Positions 24,109 to 33,630 of a stretch of DNA of 64,000 nt are shown here, in pieces; position 1 is the first letter of the stretch, and each line of letters begins with the position of its first letter. Source of the stretch: Frankia sp. AgB1.9 (lineage in GTDB: Bacteria; Actinomycetota; Actinomycetes; Frankiales; Frankiaceae); NCBI RefSeq assembly GCF_016786355.1, contig NZ_JADWYX010000015.1, forward strand, positions 1 to 64,000. Reading direction: 5' to 3'. The notes below the pieces were generated by a model. It did no database searches and was not told where the DNA came from. It was given only the letters and a program-made list of their open reading frames with translations. Made by a program: the position numbers and the translations under genes.

Positions 24109-26685
24109 ATGACGCTTGCTGCCACCACCGACCTCGTCGACGCCCTGCCTCCGGGCGGGCTGCCCGCCGCACGCCTGGATCCGCTCGGCGAGGACGCGAT
24201 CTACGCGACTTTCGAGGAGTGGGCGCGCGATCGAGGGCTGTCCCTCTATCCGCACCAGCAGGAGGCGCTCATCGAGGTCGTCTCCGGGGCGAACGTCATC
24301 CTGGCCACCCCGACCGGGTCGGGCAAGAGCATGGTGGCCGCCGGCGCGCACTTCGCCGCGCTCGCGACCGGTCGTCGCACCTACTACACCGCGCCGATCA
24401 AGGCCCTCGTCTCGGAGAAGTTCTTCGCGCTCATCGAGATATTCGGCGCCGAGAGCGTCGGCATGATCACCGGGGACGCGGGCGTCAACGAGCAGGCGCC
24501 CATCATCTGCTGCACGGCGGAGATCCTCGCCAACCTGGCGCTGCGCGAGGGTGCCGACGCCGATGTCGGCCAGGTCGTGATGGACGAGTTCCATTTCTAT
24601 GCCGACCCGGGCCGTGGCTGGGCCTGGCAGGTGCCGCTCATCGAGCTGCCGCAGGCCCAGTTCGTCCTGATGTCGGCGACGCTCGGCGACGTCGCCCGGT
24701 TCGAACGCGACCTGACTCGCCGCACCGGTCATCCGACCGCGGTCGTGCGCTCAGCCGACCGCCCGGTTCCGCTCTATTTCCAGTACGTCATGACGTCGCT
24801 GCAGGAGACCATCGAGGAGCTGCTCTCCACGCACCAGGCGCCGGTCTACATCGTGCACTTCACCCAGGCCTCGGCGCTGGAACGCGCCCAGGCGCTGACC
24901 AGCATCAACGTCGCGACGAAGGCCGAAAAAGAGGAGATCGCGACGGCGATCGGCGGCTTCCGCTTCAGCTCCGGCTTCGGTAAGACCCTCTCCCGGCTCG
25001 TCCGCCATGGGATCGGCGTGCACCACGCCGGGATGCTGCCGAAATACCGACGGCTCGTCGAGGTCCTCGCCCAGGCCGGGCTGCTGAAAGTCATCTGCGG
25101 GACGGACACGCTGGGCGTCGGCATCAACGTGCCGATCCGCACGGTTATGTTCACGTCATTGTCGAAGTACGACGGGACCAGGAACCGCATCCTCACGGCC
25201 AGGGAGTTCCACCAGATCGCCGGCCGGGCCGGTCGGGCCGGGTACGACACCGCCGGTTACGTCGTCGTGCAGGCTCCCGAGCACGTCATCGAGAACGAGA
25301 AGGCGCTGGCGAAGGCTGGCGACGACCCGAAGAAACGGCGCAAGGTCGTCCGCAGGAAGCCGCCCGAGGGCCAGGTCGGATGGGGGCAGCCGACCTACGA
25401 CCGGCTCATCGTTGCCGAGCCCGAGCCGCTGACGTCGCACTTCGTCGTCACCCACTCGATGCTGCTGAACGTCATCTCCCGGCCCGGCGACGCGTTCACC
25501 GCGATGCGCCATCTGCTCACCGACAACGACGAGGACCTGGCCGCGCGGCGCAGGCACATCCGCCGCGCCATCGCGATCTACCGTGCACTGCTCGCGGCCG
25601 GCGTCGTGGAGAAGCTCGAGCAGCCGGACGCCACGGGGCGCACGATCCGGCTTACCGGCGACCTTCAGTTCGACTTCGCGCTGAACCAGCCGCTGTCGCC
25701 GTTCGCGCTCGGCGCGCTCGACCTGCTCGACCGGGAGGCGCCGGACTATCCGCTCGACGTTCTGTCCGTCATCGAGTCGATCCTGGACAACCCTCGGCAG
25801 GTGCTGTCCGCGCAGCAGTTCAAGGCGCGCGGCGAGGCGGTCGCGGCGATGAAGGCCGAAGGCCTGGACTACGACGACCGGATGGAGGCGCTGCAGGAGG
25901 TCACCTATCCGAAGCCGCTCGACGAGCTGCTGACCGCGGCGCTGGAGATCTACCGGCACGGCGCACCCTGGGTCGACGACTACGAGTTGGCGCCGAAGAC
26001 GGTGGTCCGGGACATGTACGAGCGGGCGATGACGTTCACCGAGTACGTCAGCTTCTACGGCCTGGCCCGCTCGGAAGGGCTCCTGCTGCGCTATCTGGCC
26101 GACGCCTACAAGGCGCTGCGCCAGACCGTGCCCGACACGGCCCGGACCGAGGAGCTGTCCGATCTGATCGAATGGCTCGGCGAGCTGGTTCGTCAGGTCG
26201 ACTCAAGCCTGCTCGACGAGTGGGAGCGGCTGCGTAACCCAAACGCGGCCAACCTGGCCGAGGCCGCCGCGATCGAGCATGGCGACCGGCTCAGCGACAA
26301 ACCACCGGCCGTCACCAGGAACGTCCGGGCTTTCCGGGTGCTCGTGCGGAACGCGCTGTTCCGGCGAGTCGAGCTCGCGGCGCTGCGCCGGTGGGACGAG
26401 CTCGGGGACCTCGACGGCGGGGCCGGTTGGAACGCCGACGCCTGGGAGGACGCGCTCGCGCCGTTCTTCGACGAGCATGGCGAGATCGGGACCGGCGCGG
26501 ACGCCCGCGGCCCGAAGATGCTCATCGTCGACACGGCTACCCAGCCCGGCACCTGGATGCTCCGCCAGATCTTCGACGATCCTGCCGGTGACCACGACTG
26601 GGGTATCAGCGCCGAGGTCGATCTCGCCGAGTCCGACGAGATCGGCGCCGCCGCGCTCACCGTCACCGCCGTCGACCAGCTCTGA
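24109..26685 (+). CDS. DEAD/DEAH-box helicase with DUF3516
   Basis: 858 residues. The helicase core contains Walker A (ATPTGSGKSMVAAGAH), the motif II variant MDEFHFYAD, SATLGD, an HHAGMLPKYRRLVE block, GTDTLGVGINVPIRTV and motif VI (QIAGRAGRAGYDTAG). This is the Ski2-like layout. The C-terminal 450 residues match the actinobacterial DUF3516 extension. It probably unwinds structured RNA, as its Ski2/HelY relatives do; the substrate is not known. The ATG giving MTLAATTD has CGGAAG upstream. Stand-alone. Confidence 0.9.
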   Translation: MTLAATTDLVDALPPGGLPAARLDPLGEDAIYATFEEWARDRGLSLYPHQQEALIEVVSGANVILATPTGSGKSMVAAGAHFAALATGRRTYYTAPIKALVSEKFFALIEIFGAESVGMITGDAGVNEQAPIICCTAEILANLALREGADADVGQVVMDEFHFYADPGRGWAWQVPLIELPQAQFVLMSATLGDVARFERDLTRRTGHPTAVVRSADRPVPLYFQYVMTSLQETIEELLSTHQAPVYIVHFTQASALERAQALTSINVATKAEKEEIATAIGGFRFSSGFGKTLSRLVRHGIGVHHAGMLPKYRRLVEVLAQAGLLKVICGTDTLGVGINVPIRTVMFTSLSKYDGTRNRILTAREFHQIAGRAGRAGYDTAGYVVVQAPEHVIENEKALAKAGDDPKKRRKVVRRKPPEGQVGWGQPTYDRLIVAEPEPLTSHFVVTHSMLLNVISRPGDAFTAMRHLLTDNDEDLAARRRHIRRAIAIYRALLAAGVVEKLEQPDATGRTIRLTGDLQFDFALNQPLSPFALGALDLLDREAPDYPLDVLSVIESILDNPRQVLSAQQFKARGEAVAAMKAEGLDYDDRMEALQEVTYPKPLDELLTAALEIYRHGAPWVDDYELAPKTVVRDMYERAMTFTEYVSFYGLARSEGLLLRYLADAYKALRQTVPDTARTEELSDLIEWLGELVRQVDSSLLDEWERLRNPNAANLAEAAAIEHGDRLSDKPPAVTRNVRAFRVLVRNALFRRVELAALRRWDELGDLDGGAGWNADAWEDALAPFFDEHGEIGTGADARGPKMLIVDTATQPGTWMLRQIFDDPAGDHDWGISAEVDLAESDEIGAAALTVTAVDQL

Positions 26686-26716
26686 CGCCCGACCAGCTCT
26701 GACCGCCCAGAATGGC

Positions 26717-26757
26717 GAACCGCCCCGGCCCTGACAGGAGGGAGGCCGGAGCGGTTC
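26717..26757. terminator. Bidirectional terminator between helicase and transglycosylase genes
   Basis: 14-base arms (26717-26730 and 26744-26757) pair with one mismatch around a 13-base loop. It lies 31 bases after the helicase stop and serves the convergent hydrolase gene too. Confidence 0.6.
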
Positions 26758-26880
26758 TGCTCCCACACCTCGCGGGGACGGAGCGTGGGAGTGCCTGGGT
26801 GCCGGCGGGCTGGCCGGGTCGCTCGCCCGCCGGCTGACCGGCAGCCGTCGCGCGGCGGCCGGAGGTGGGCCTGGTCCGGA

Positions 26881-27633
26881 CTAGCCGAACAGGGCCTGGT
26901 GGGTCTGCGATCCGACGACCCCGTCGGCGGGAAGGCCGTGGCTGCCCTGGTAGGCGCGCACGACGCCGTCGGTCTGCGGGCCGAAGTAGCCGTCGACCGC
27001 GATCGTGTAGCCAAGGCCCGAAAGCTTCGCCTGCAGCTGGCGGACCGCGTCCAGGTAAGAGCTGTGGTTCGCCGCCTGCGACAGGTACCAGGCGTTCGCC
27101 GGCACGGCGGGGGCCGCCTTGGCCAGGGACACCGGAGCGGCCGAGACGGTACCGCTGCTGACCGCGTTCGCGGCGGCGTAGCCACGCGACAGGTACGAGC
27201 GGTACGCGCCGTTCGTGTAGGTGCTCCAAGCGCTCGGACCGGAGCCCTTGCAGACCTGGGTCGCGGCCCAGGCGTTGGTCGCCGGGTCGTAGAGGTTGCG
27301 GCTGCCTACCCAGCTGCTGTGAGCCCACATGTTGATCTGCCAGAGGCCGCGCGAGTCCTCGATGCCGGTGGCGTGGGCGTAGGTGTTGCCACTCGACTCG
27401 GCCAGCGCGATCGCGACCCAGGTCGAGAGGGGGACACCGCGGCAGCTGTCGAGACCGGCGCTGTGCGCGTAGGCCGCGATCTGCGCGTCGGAGATGACGC
27501 TGCTGGCGGCGCTGGCAGGAGCGACGCCGGTGAAGATCGCGGCGCCCGCGGTGGCGCTCATGACACCGGCGGCGATAATCGACGAACTGCGGCGACGGGA
27601 ATTAGTCTTCTTGCGGTGACGGCCCTTGAGCAT
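26881..27633 (-). CDS. Secreted lytic transglycosylase with peptidoglycan-binding domain
   Basis: 250 residues. A basic start (MLKGRHRKKTNSRRR) and hydrophobic stretch ending ASAA form a signal peptide of about 44 residues. The SLT-like domain has IALAESSGNTYAHATGIEDSRGLWQINMWAH, in which the first Glu is the candidate catalytic acid. The C-terminal PG-binding-1 domain is LQAKLSGLGYTIAVDGYFGPQTDGVVRAYQGSHGLPADG. It should cleave or remodel peptidoglycan outside the cell. The 5' leader is long and contains a ydaO-type riboswitch, the arrangement known for actinobacterial wall hydrolases such as rpfA. The convergent helicase is unrelated. Confidence 0.9.
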   Translation of the reverse strand: MLKGRHRKKTNSRRRSSSIIAAGVMSATAGAAIFTGVAPASAASSVISDAQIAAYAHSAGLDSCRGVPLSTWVAIALAESSGNTYAHATGIEDSRGLWQINMWAHSSWVGSRNLYDPATNAWAATQVCKGSGPSAWSTYTNGAYRSYLSRGYAAANAVSSGTVSAAPVSLAKAAPAVPANAWYLSQAANHSSYLDAVRQLQAKLSGLGYTIAVDGYFGPQTDGVVRAYQGSHGLPADGVVGSQTHQALFG

Positions 27634-27654
27634 TCTGGAGGAATCTTTCCCGCA

Positions 27655-27880
27655 CGCCTGTGAGGTTAGCTGTCGGGTTCGGGCCGGGAAGCCCGGCCAG
27701 CCTTTCTTCCGAGGACGCTCGGGAAACGGCTGGCTTAACCCCAAGGGCGCGCGCTGCGCGCGGGCCCGGAGGAACATGGTTCCCCCACTTCTGCCCTGGC
27801 GATCTCTAGGAGGGGGCACCGGACCGGGGGCAGAACTCGGCGTCCGAAACGGTGCTTTGTTGCGACCGGGGAAACCGTAA
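27655..27880 (-). ncRNA. ydaO-type (c-di-AMP) riboswitch
   Basis: The minus-strand leader of the transglycosylase gene carries hallmark parts in order: CGCCGAGTTCTGCC, CGCCAGGGCAGA, GTGGGGGAACC followed by ATGTTCC, CTTGGGGTTAAGCC, and the terminal CCGACAGCTAACCTCACAGG ending 20 bases before the start codon. This matches the ydaO/yuaA class upstream of rpfA-like genes, which senses cyclic di-AMP and lowers expression when bound. The 5' limit is approximate. An ATG within the element explains a spurious longer reading frame. Confidence 0.85.
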
Positions 27881-28561
27881 CTAACTACTCGACGTAGCCA
27901 CAAGCCGCTGACCAGGGCAGCTGTCCGGCAGATCTGTCACTCTCCGTGCAATGCACTGAGGCCAGGTGCCTGCCAAAAGCGATCTGTGACGAGGGTCACG
28001 GTGTTCTGCGCGAAAATGTGGGAACACGGGTCGGTTGTTCCGCAAACGACTGTCGCGCAATGGATCCGAGAGGCCGCCCTGGCGAGGTTCACATTTCCGC
28101 TGCGCGGCAGGTCTGCTGCGATACGTGAACCCCGCGCTCGTTACGCTCTGATGTCTCAACCGTCGCCGGGGGCCGTTTGTGTCCCGTGGTTGGCGTGGTG
28201 GCCGCCACGTTGTGTGGTCATCGCGGTGATGGGCGCTGCGCCCGACACTCGGGCCGCGGACTTTGTCGCGAATTCCAGGGCGCCGACCGGCGCGGCCGAT
28301 AGACGGCGATCGTTTTCCTGAACGCCGCGGTGATGCGGTGGGCCGCTTGGCGTTGCCGCGCTCCGCTGCGAGTCCGGGGCGAGGCCCGTGCCGGATGCGC
28401 TACGGGTTCGACGGGACGCGAACAGTTAACAGCTAATGAACTGTCCGTGATGCGACAGTCGCGAAGGTCGTCAGCGAAGGTACCTTTTGGGTCAATCGTT
28501 CGACTATCGCGTCGGAGCCGACGCGGCAGGTGCTCGATCGCGCGGGTGGGAGCGTCGTCAG
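27881..28561. other. Promoter region between riboswitch and PstS-like gene
   Basis: Divergent control region without a gene. It includes a Crp-like box at 27985-28000 and, close to 28487, an alternative TTG start for the downstream gene. The middle (28100-28430) shows nothing recognisable. Confidence 0.4.
27985..28000 (-). promoter_or_regulatory. Candidate Crp site of the transglycosylase gene
   Basis: TGTGACGAGGGTCACG matches TGTGAN6TCACA at nine of ten positions, about 105 bases upstream of the riboswitch. Crp control combined with a c-di-AMP riboswitch is known for Streptomyces rpfA, so the same dual control is likely here. Confidence 0.5.
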
Positions 28562-30052
28562 GTGCTCGGCACGATCAGGAACCACCTGGACACGTTCATC
28601 TCCGGGTTGGGGCTGCTGGCGACCCTGGCCGGCTGGATGGTCGACCGGTTCCTCGGTGACCGCCGGGTCGTGACCTACCGGGTGCACCTCAACAGCAAGA
28701 TCGGCGTGACTCCGCGGTCGGTCGCGAGCAACTTCGACTTCGAGATCCGCCACCGCGGTCAGCCCGTGCCCGACGGCAGCCTCGTCCTGCTGAGGTTGAA
28801 GAACGCGGGACGGCTCGACGTCGGCCGGGAGGACGTCAGCGCCGAGTCTCCGATCACCTTCACGTTCCCCGGCCGCACGGTTCAGGCTGTCCAGATCTTC
28901 GAGCCCAGCCCAGCCTCCCTCGGTGGGGTGATCCAGCCGGAGTTCGCCGGTGAGACGGTCCGCATCCCGCAGTTCGAGCTGAACCGTGGCAACCGCTTCA
29001 AGCTTCTGGTGCTGCTGTCCGGCGACCGGACGGAAGTCGGCGCCGGTGGCTACATCCGCGGTGGCCGGGTGGAACGCGACAGCGACCGCCGGCGCAACCG
29101 AGGTCTCGTCTTCGGTGGGCTCTCCCTGCTGCTCGCCGGCCTGCTCATCGGCCTGCTGATCGTCAACCACACGGGCGGGACGCCGAGCGCGATCCGCTGC
29201 GTCCGTGGTGAGCTTCGGATCGAGGGCTCCACGGCGTTCGCTCCAGTGGTGAAGAGCATCGCGGACGAATACCACCACAGTTGTGGGAACGCGTCCGTCA
29301 CCGTCGTCGCCGACGGCAGCATCACCGGCCTGCGGTCGGTCGAGGGCGCTGGCAGGGCGAACGCCGGCGACGCGGGCACCCGGCTCGCGATGTCCGACGG
29401 TGCCGCGTCCGGGGAGTTCGGCTCCCTGGTGGCGCGACCGGTCGCGGTCGTCGTCTTCTCGCTCGTGGTGAACCAGTCGACCGGGGTCCACGATCTGACC
29501 GTCGCCCAGGTCCGCGACATCTACGCCGGCCGCGTGACGAACTGGAAGCAGGTCGGTGGGGCGGACCTCGCGATCCGGATCGTCTCCCGGGGATCCGAGT
29601 CGGGGACCCGTGGAGCGTTCGAACGCCGGGTGCTCGGCACCCCGGAACCGGCCGTCTCGTCCAACGACTGCATCAGCAAGGACCGTGATCCCCAGGCGGC
29701 GACGATCCGCTGCGAGTTCGGCACCGAAGCGACCCTGCTCGACGAGGTCTCCCGGACACCCGGCGCGATCGGCTACGCCGAGCGCGGCGCCGCGGCCACC
29801 TACCAGAAGGTCAACGAGGTCAAGCTCGGCGGCTGGGAGGCGGACCTGAGCACCGTCGAACGCGGCGAGTACCCGTTCTGGGAGGTCGAGTACTTCTACA
29901 CCTACGGCAACCCGGCCGGGGACAGCCTGCTCTCGGCCTTCCTCGAATACGCCACCCTCGACTCGGCGAAGAACCTGCTTCGGGCCGACAGCTTCACGCC
30001 CTGCGTCGACCGCGCCAAGAACCTGATGACCACGCTGTGCGCCCAGCACTGA
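28562..30052 (+). CDS. Membrane-anchored PstS-like substrate-binding protein
   Basis: 496 residues. A first hydrophobic segment (ISGLGLLATLAGWMVDRF) precedes a beta-rich region (about residues 45-180) that looks like an immunoglobulin-like module. A second membrane helix (GLVFGGLSLLLAGLLIGLLIV) comes next, then a PBP-like domain: ELRIEGSTAFAPVVKSIADEY, SDGAASGEF, LVVNQSTGVHDLTVAQVRDIYAGRVTNWKQVGG and SRGSESGTRGAFERRVLG. These are the phosphate-binding motifs of PstS, with serine and threonine ligands conserved. There is no signal peptide or pst operon. It may sense or tether a phosphate-like ligand at the membrane. Start uncertain: GTG here, or a TTG at 28487. Confidence 0.75.
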   Translation: MLGTIRNHLDTFISGLGLLATLAGWMVDRFLGDRRVVTYRVHLNSKIGVTPRSVASNFDFEIRHRGQPVPDGSLVLLRLKNAGRLDVGREDVSAESPITFTFPGRTVQAVQIFEPSPASLGGVIQPEFAGETVRIPQFELNRGNRFKLLVLLSGDRTEVGAGGYIRGGRVERDSDRRRNRGLVFGGLSLLLAGLLIGLLIVNHTGGTPSAIRCVRGELRIEGSTAFAPVVKSIADEYHHSCGNASVTVVADGSITGLRSVEGAGRANAGDAGTRLAMSDGAASGEFGSLVARPVAVVVFSLVVNQSTGVHDLTVAQVRDIYAGRVTNWKQVGGADLAIRIVSRGSESGTRGAFERRVLGTPEPAVSSNDCISKDRDPQAATIRCEFGTEATLLDEVSRTPGAIGYAERGAAATYQKVNEVKLGGWEADLSTVERGEYPFWEVEYFYTYGNPAGDSLLSAFLEYATLDSAKNLLRADSFTPCVDRAKNLMTTLCAQH

Positions 30053-30066
30053 CGGGAAGCGCTCGG

Positions 30067-30861
30067 TCAGGGCTGGAAGCGGTAGCCCATGCCCGGATCG
30101 GTGAGCAGGTGCCGGGGGCGGGCGGGGTCTTCCTCTAGCTTCTGGCGAAGACGGTTCAGGTAGGTGCGCAGGTAGTGGGTCTCCGATCCGTAGTTGGCGC
30201 CCCAGACCTCGGTGAGCAGCTGACGTTGGGTGACGAGCTTGCCCGGGTGGCTGAGGAGCACCTTGAGCAGGCCCCACTCGGTCTTCGTCAGGTGGATCTC
30301 CTCCACCGGCTCCGCGGGGACGCCGTCGCCCGGGTGGTCCGCCGCCGCGGTTGCTTCGACGGGCGGTTCACGGCCCGGTGGTTCGCCGGGCGCGGCCTCG
30401 TCGACTGCACTGGATGCCGGCGCGGCTGACCGGGTGACGCGGTGGGCAGCCAGATCGACGGTCACGCGGCCGAACCGGACGATGGGGCTCGCTGACTGCT
30501 CGCCGGTGCGGCGGGCGACGGCGCGCAGCCGGGCGAGCAGCTCGTCGATGCCGAACGGCTTGGTGATGTAGTCGTCGGCGCCGGCATCCAGGGCGCCGAC
30601 CTTGTCCCGACTGTCCGCGCGGCCCGACAGCACCACGATCGGCACCCGTGTCCAGCCTCGCAGGCCGTGGATCACCTCGACGCCGTCCAGGTCGGGCAGG
30701 CCGAGATCGAGGATCACGATGTCCGGTCGAGTCGCTGCGGCGGCGGTGAGCGCGGTGGCGCCGGTATCCGCGAGGACCACCTCGTAACCGCGGGCACGCA
30801 GGTTGATCCGCATCGCCCGCAGGATCTGCGGCTCGTCGTCAACGATCAAGACCCGGGTCAT
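30067..30861 (-). CDS. kdpE: KdpE-like response regulator
   Basis: 264 residues. The receiver domain has VLIVDDEPQI, the phospho-acceptor Asp in IVILDLGLPD and the YITKPF lysine motif. The winged-helix output domain has EIHLTKTEWGLLKVLLSHPGKLVTQRQLLTEVWG and THYLRTYLNRLRQKLEEDP, typical of KdpE. A Pro/Ala/Glu-rich insertion of about 45 residues lies between the first strands and the body of the DNA-binding domain, which the normal protein lacks. Overlaps the kdpD stop by four bases (ATGA). It normally activates potassium uptake genes when K+ is scarce. Confidence 0.92.
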   Translation of the reverse strand: MTRVLIVDDEPQILRAMRINLRARGYEVVLADTGATALTAAAATRPDIVILDLGLPDLDGVEVIHGLRGWTRVPIVVLSGRADSRDKVGALDAGADDYITKPFGIDELLARLRAVARRTGEQSASPIVRFGRVTVDLAAHRVTRSAAPASSAVDEAAPGEPPGREPPVEATAAADHPGDGVPAEPVEEIHLTKTEWGLLKVLLSHPGKLVTQRQLLTEVWGANYGSETHYLRTYLNRLRQKLEEDPARPRHLLTDPGMGYRFQP

Positions 30862-33581
30862 CGCGGACCCCCTGCTGCCGCCGGACCCTCTGATGTTGCC
30901 GGACCCTCTGATGTCGCCGGACCTACAGCCTCGTCGGTGCTCCCGCTGGCGGCCGGAAGCTCGACGACCATCGTGAGGCCGCCGCCGGGGGTGTCCTCCG
31001 GGGTGAGGGTCCCGTTCATCGCCTCGGTCAGGCCGCGGGAGAGCGCGAGACCGAGGCCGGTGCCGACCGTGTTGTCGCGGTCGCCGAGTCGCTGGAACGG
31101 CTGGAAGATCGCGTCACGGTCCGTCTTGGGCACGCCGGGGCCGCGGTCGACGACGCGGATCTGCACCCGGTCGCCGAGCGTGCTCGCACTGACGAGCGGT
31201 GGCGACCCCGCCGGAGAGAATCGGATCGCGTTGGCGACCACGTTCGCGATGACACGCTCCAACAACACTGGATCGGCGCGCATCGCCGGAACCTCCGGGT
31301 CCGCGCTGACCTGGATGCGTACTCCGACGGCATCCGGCCCCAGACAGTCGAGCGCGAGCGCCACCACGTCCTCGACGTGGACCGCCCGTGGAAACACCGA
31401 CAACACCCCCGCCTGGAGACGACTCATGTCGAGCAGGTTCTCGACCAACGTCGTCAGCCGGTCGAGCGACTCGTCCGCGGTGGCGACCAGCTCGGCCCGT
31501 TCCTCCGGCGACCAGACGACATCCTCGGCCCGCAGGCCGGTGACGGCCGCCTTGGCCGCCGCCAACGGAGTGCGCAGGTCATGGCTGACCGCGGTGAGCA
31601 GAGCGGAGCGGACCCGGTCCGCCTCGGCGAGTGGCTTGACGGAGGCGGCCTCCTGCGCCAGCCGGAGCCGTTCCGCCGCGGTGGCCGCCTGCGCGGCGAA
31701 CCCGGCGAGCAGCCGCCGGTCCGCGGCCGGCAGCGGCCGACCGCGGAGGACGAGCGTGAACCGGCCGGCTGGCACCTCGACGTCGCCATCAGAGGGGTGT
31801 TCCGCCGGCCTCGGACCTACGTTCGCCACGATCTCCCAAAGGTCGCGGCCTGACCCAGGCGGCGGCGGATTCGAGGCCTCGTCGCCGGATCTGGCCGCCA
31901 ACAAGGTCACCGACGTCATGCCGAACCCCTCGCGGACGCGTTCCAGGATCGCCGGCAGTGGATGCTCGCTGCGCAGGACGGTGCCGGCGAGCGTCGCGAG
32001 GGTCTCTGCTTCGGCGCTCGCCCGGGCCGCCTGCACCGAACGGCGCCGAGCGAGGTCGACAACCCGGCTCACGGCGATGGCGACCGCCACGAACGCCGCC
32101 AGCGCGAACGCGTTGTTGCGATCGTCGATCGTCCAGGTGTGCAGCGGCGGGGTGAAGTAGTAGTTCAACAGCAACGAGGCCGCGACCGCCGCGGCGAGCG
32201 CCGGCCAGATCCCGCCGATGAAGGCCGCCGCGACGACGACCAGCAGGTAGAGCAGCGTGTCGGAGGTCAGGTTGACCTCGGGTCGGCTTGAGGTCGCCAG
32301 CACGGTGAGCAGCGCCAGGGCACCGCCGGCGATCGTGAACCCGGCCAGTTGACGGCTCGCCGCCAGGCTCAGCGGCGACGCCCGCCGCTTGGCACGCCCA
32401 GCGCCGAAAACCCAGGCTCCGCCCGTCTTCGATGCGTCCTCGCCTGGTGCGCGCGTTCCGCGGCCGCCGGCGCTGGACTCCTCGTGGGTGACGAGATGCA
32501 CGTCGATCGACCCCGAGCGGGCCGTCGTCGTGACGCCGACGCCGCGGCTGACCAGGTGCGCGAACCGGCCACGCCGGCTCGCGCCCAGCACCAGCTGGGT
32601 GGCGTTCTCGGCGCGAGCGAAGTCCAGCAGCGCCTTCGGGACGTTGTCGCCGAGGACGAGGTGGTAGCTGCCACCGAGGCTCTCGACGAGCGCGCGCTGG
32701 CGGGCCAGCGCCGCCGGGTCCGCGCCCGTGACCAGGCCGTCCGGCCGGCTGACGTGGACGGCGAGCAGGTCGCTGCCACCGGTGGAACGGGCCGCGATCC
32801 GGGCCGCTCGGCGGATCAGTGTGTCGCCTTCCGGCCCGCCCGTGATCGCGACGACAACCCGCTCACGGGCCTCCCAGGTGTCGGTGATGCCGTGATCGAC
32901 CCTGTAGTCGTCCAACTGCTCCTCGACCTTGCCGGCGACCCAGAGCAGGGCGAGCTCGCGCAGCGCGGTCAGGTTGCCGACCCGGAAGTAGTTGGCCAGC
33001 GCGGCGTCGACCTTGTCGGCCGCGTAGACGTTTCCGTGCGCCATCCGGCGGCGTAGCGCCTCCGGGGCCATGTCGACCAGCTCTACCTGGTCCGCCGCCC
33101 GGACCACCGCGTCGGGGATGGTCTCCCGCTGTGGCACCCCGGTGATCGTGCTGACAACGTCGTTGAGTGACTCGAGGTGCTGGATGTTCAGAGTCGTGAC
33201 GACATCGATGCCGGCGCCGAGCAGATCCTCGACGTCCTGCCATCGCTTGGCATTCCGGGAGCCGGGGACGTTCGAGTGCGCGTACTCGTCGACGAGGGCC
33301 AGCGCCGGCTTGCGCGCGAGCACCGCGTCGACGTCCATCTCGGTGAAGCGGGCGCCGCGATGGTAGACGGTCCGCCGCGGGACGATCTCGAACTCGCCGA
33401 TCATCTCGGCGGTGAGGTGGCGGCCATGCGTCTCCACCAGGCCGATCACGGTGTCGGTGCCGCGTCCGGCCCGGCGATGGCCCTCGGAGAGCATCGCGTA
33501 GGTCTTGCCGACGCCGGGAGCGGCGCCCAGGTAAATCCGCAGCCGGCCTCGCCGCGGCCCGTCGACGGCGTCGGAGGTCAT
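30858..33581 (-). CDS. kdpD: KdpD potassium/turgor sensor histidine kinase
   Basis: 907 residues with the full KdpD order: an N-terminal KdpD domain with Walker A (IYLGAAPGVGKTYAM) and LALVDEYAHSN; a universal-stress-type domain (VVVAITGGPEGDTLIRRA); four membrane helices around residues 405-510; a GAF-like region; HisKA (SHDLRTPLAAAKAAVTGL); and HATPase (NVVANAIRFSPAG, VDRGPGVP, GTGLGLALS). It phosphorylates KdpE. The gene lies 49 bases after the APC permease and overlaps kdpE, so the three form one operon. No kdpFABC genes are in the window. In other bacteria the USP domain of KdpD can bind c-di-AMP, which is relevant given the nearby riboswitch. Confidence 0.95.
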   Translation of the reverse strand: MTSDAVDGPRRGRLRIYLGAAPGVGKTYAMLSEGHRRAGRGTDTVIGLVETHGRHLTAEMIGEFEIVPRRTVYHRGARFTEMDVDAVLARKPALALVDEYAHSNVPGSRNAKRWQDVEDLLGAGIDVVTTLNIQHLESLNDVVSTITGVPQRETIPDAVVRAADQVELVDMAPEALRRRMAHGNVYAADKVDAALANYFRVGNLTALRELALLWVAGKVEEQLDDYRVDHGITDTWEARERVVVAITGGPEGDTLIRRAARIAARSTGGSDLLAVHVSRPDGLVTGADPAALARQRALVESLGGSYHLVLGDNVPKALLDFARAENATQLVLGASRRGRFAHLVSRGVGVTTTARSGSIDVHLVTHEESSAGGRGTRAPGEDASKTGGAWVFGAGRAKRRASPLSLAASRQLAGFTIAGGALALLTVLATSSRPEVNLTSDTLLYLLVVVAAAFIGGIWPALAAAVAASLLLNYYFTPPLHTWTIDDRNNAFALAAFVAVAIAVSRVVDLARRRSVQAARASAEAETLATLAGTVLRSEHPLPAILERVREGFGMTSVTLLAARSGDEASNPPPPGSGRDLWEIVANVGPRPAEHPSDGDVEVPAGRFTLVLRGRPLPAADRRLLAGFAAQAATAAERLRLAQEAASVKPLAEADRVRSALLTAVSHDLRTPLAAAKAAVTGLRAEDVVWSPEERAELVATADESLDRLTTLVENLLDMSRLQAGVLSVFPRAVHVEDVVALALDCLGPDAVGVRIQVSADPEVPAMRADPVLLERVIANVVANAIRFSPAGSPPLVSASTLGDRVQIRVVDRGPGVPKTDRDAIFQPFQRLGDRDNTVGTGLGLALSRGLTEAMNGTLTPEDTPGGGLTMVVELPAASGSTDEAVGPATSEGPATSEGPAAAGGPR

Positions 33582-33630
33582 GTGCGTGGTCCGGTCCTGT
33601 CTGGTCGTCGTAGTGCGCTGGCCATGGCGT

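Noticed and set aside
28433..30277. 614-codon antisense frame over the PstS-like gene
   Set aside because: Shadow of the real gene; no domain, and it overlaps the kdpE stop.
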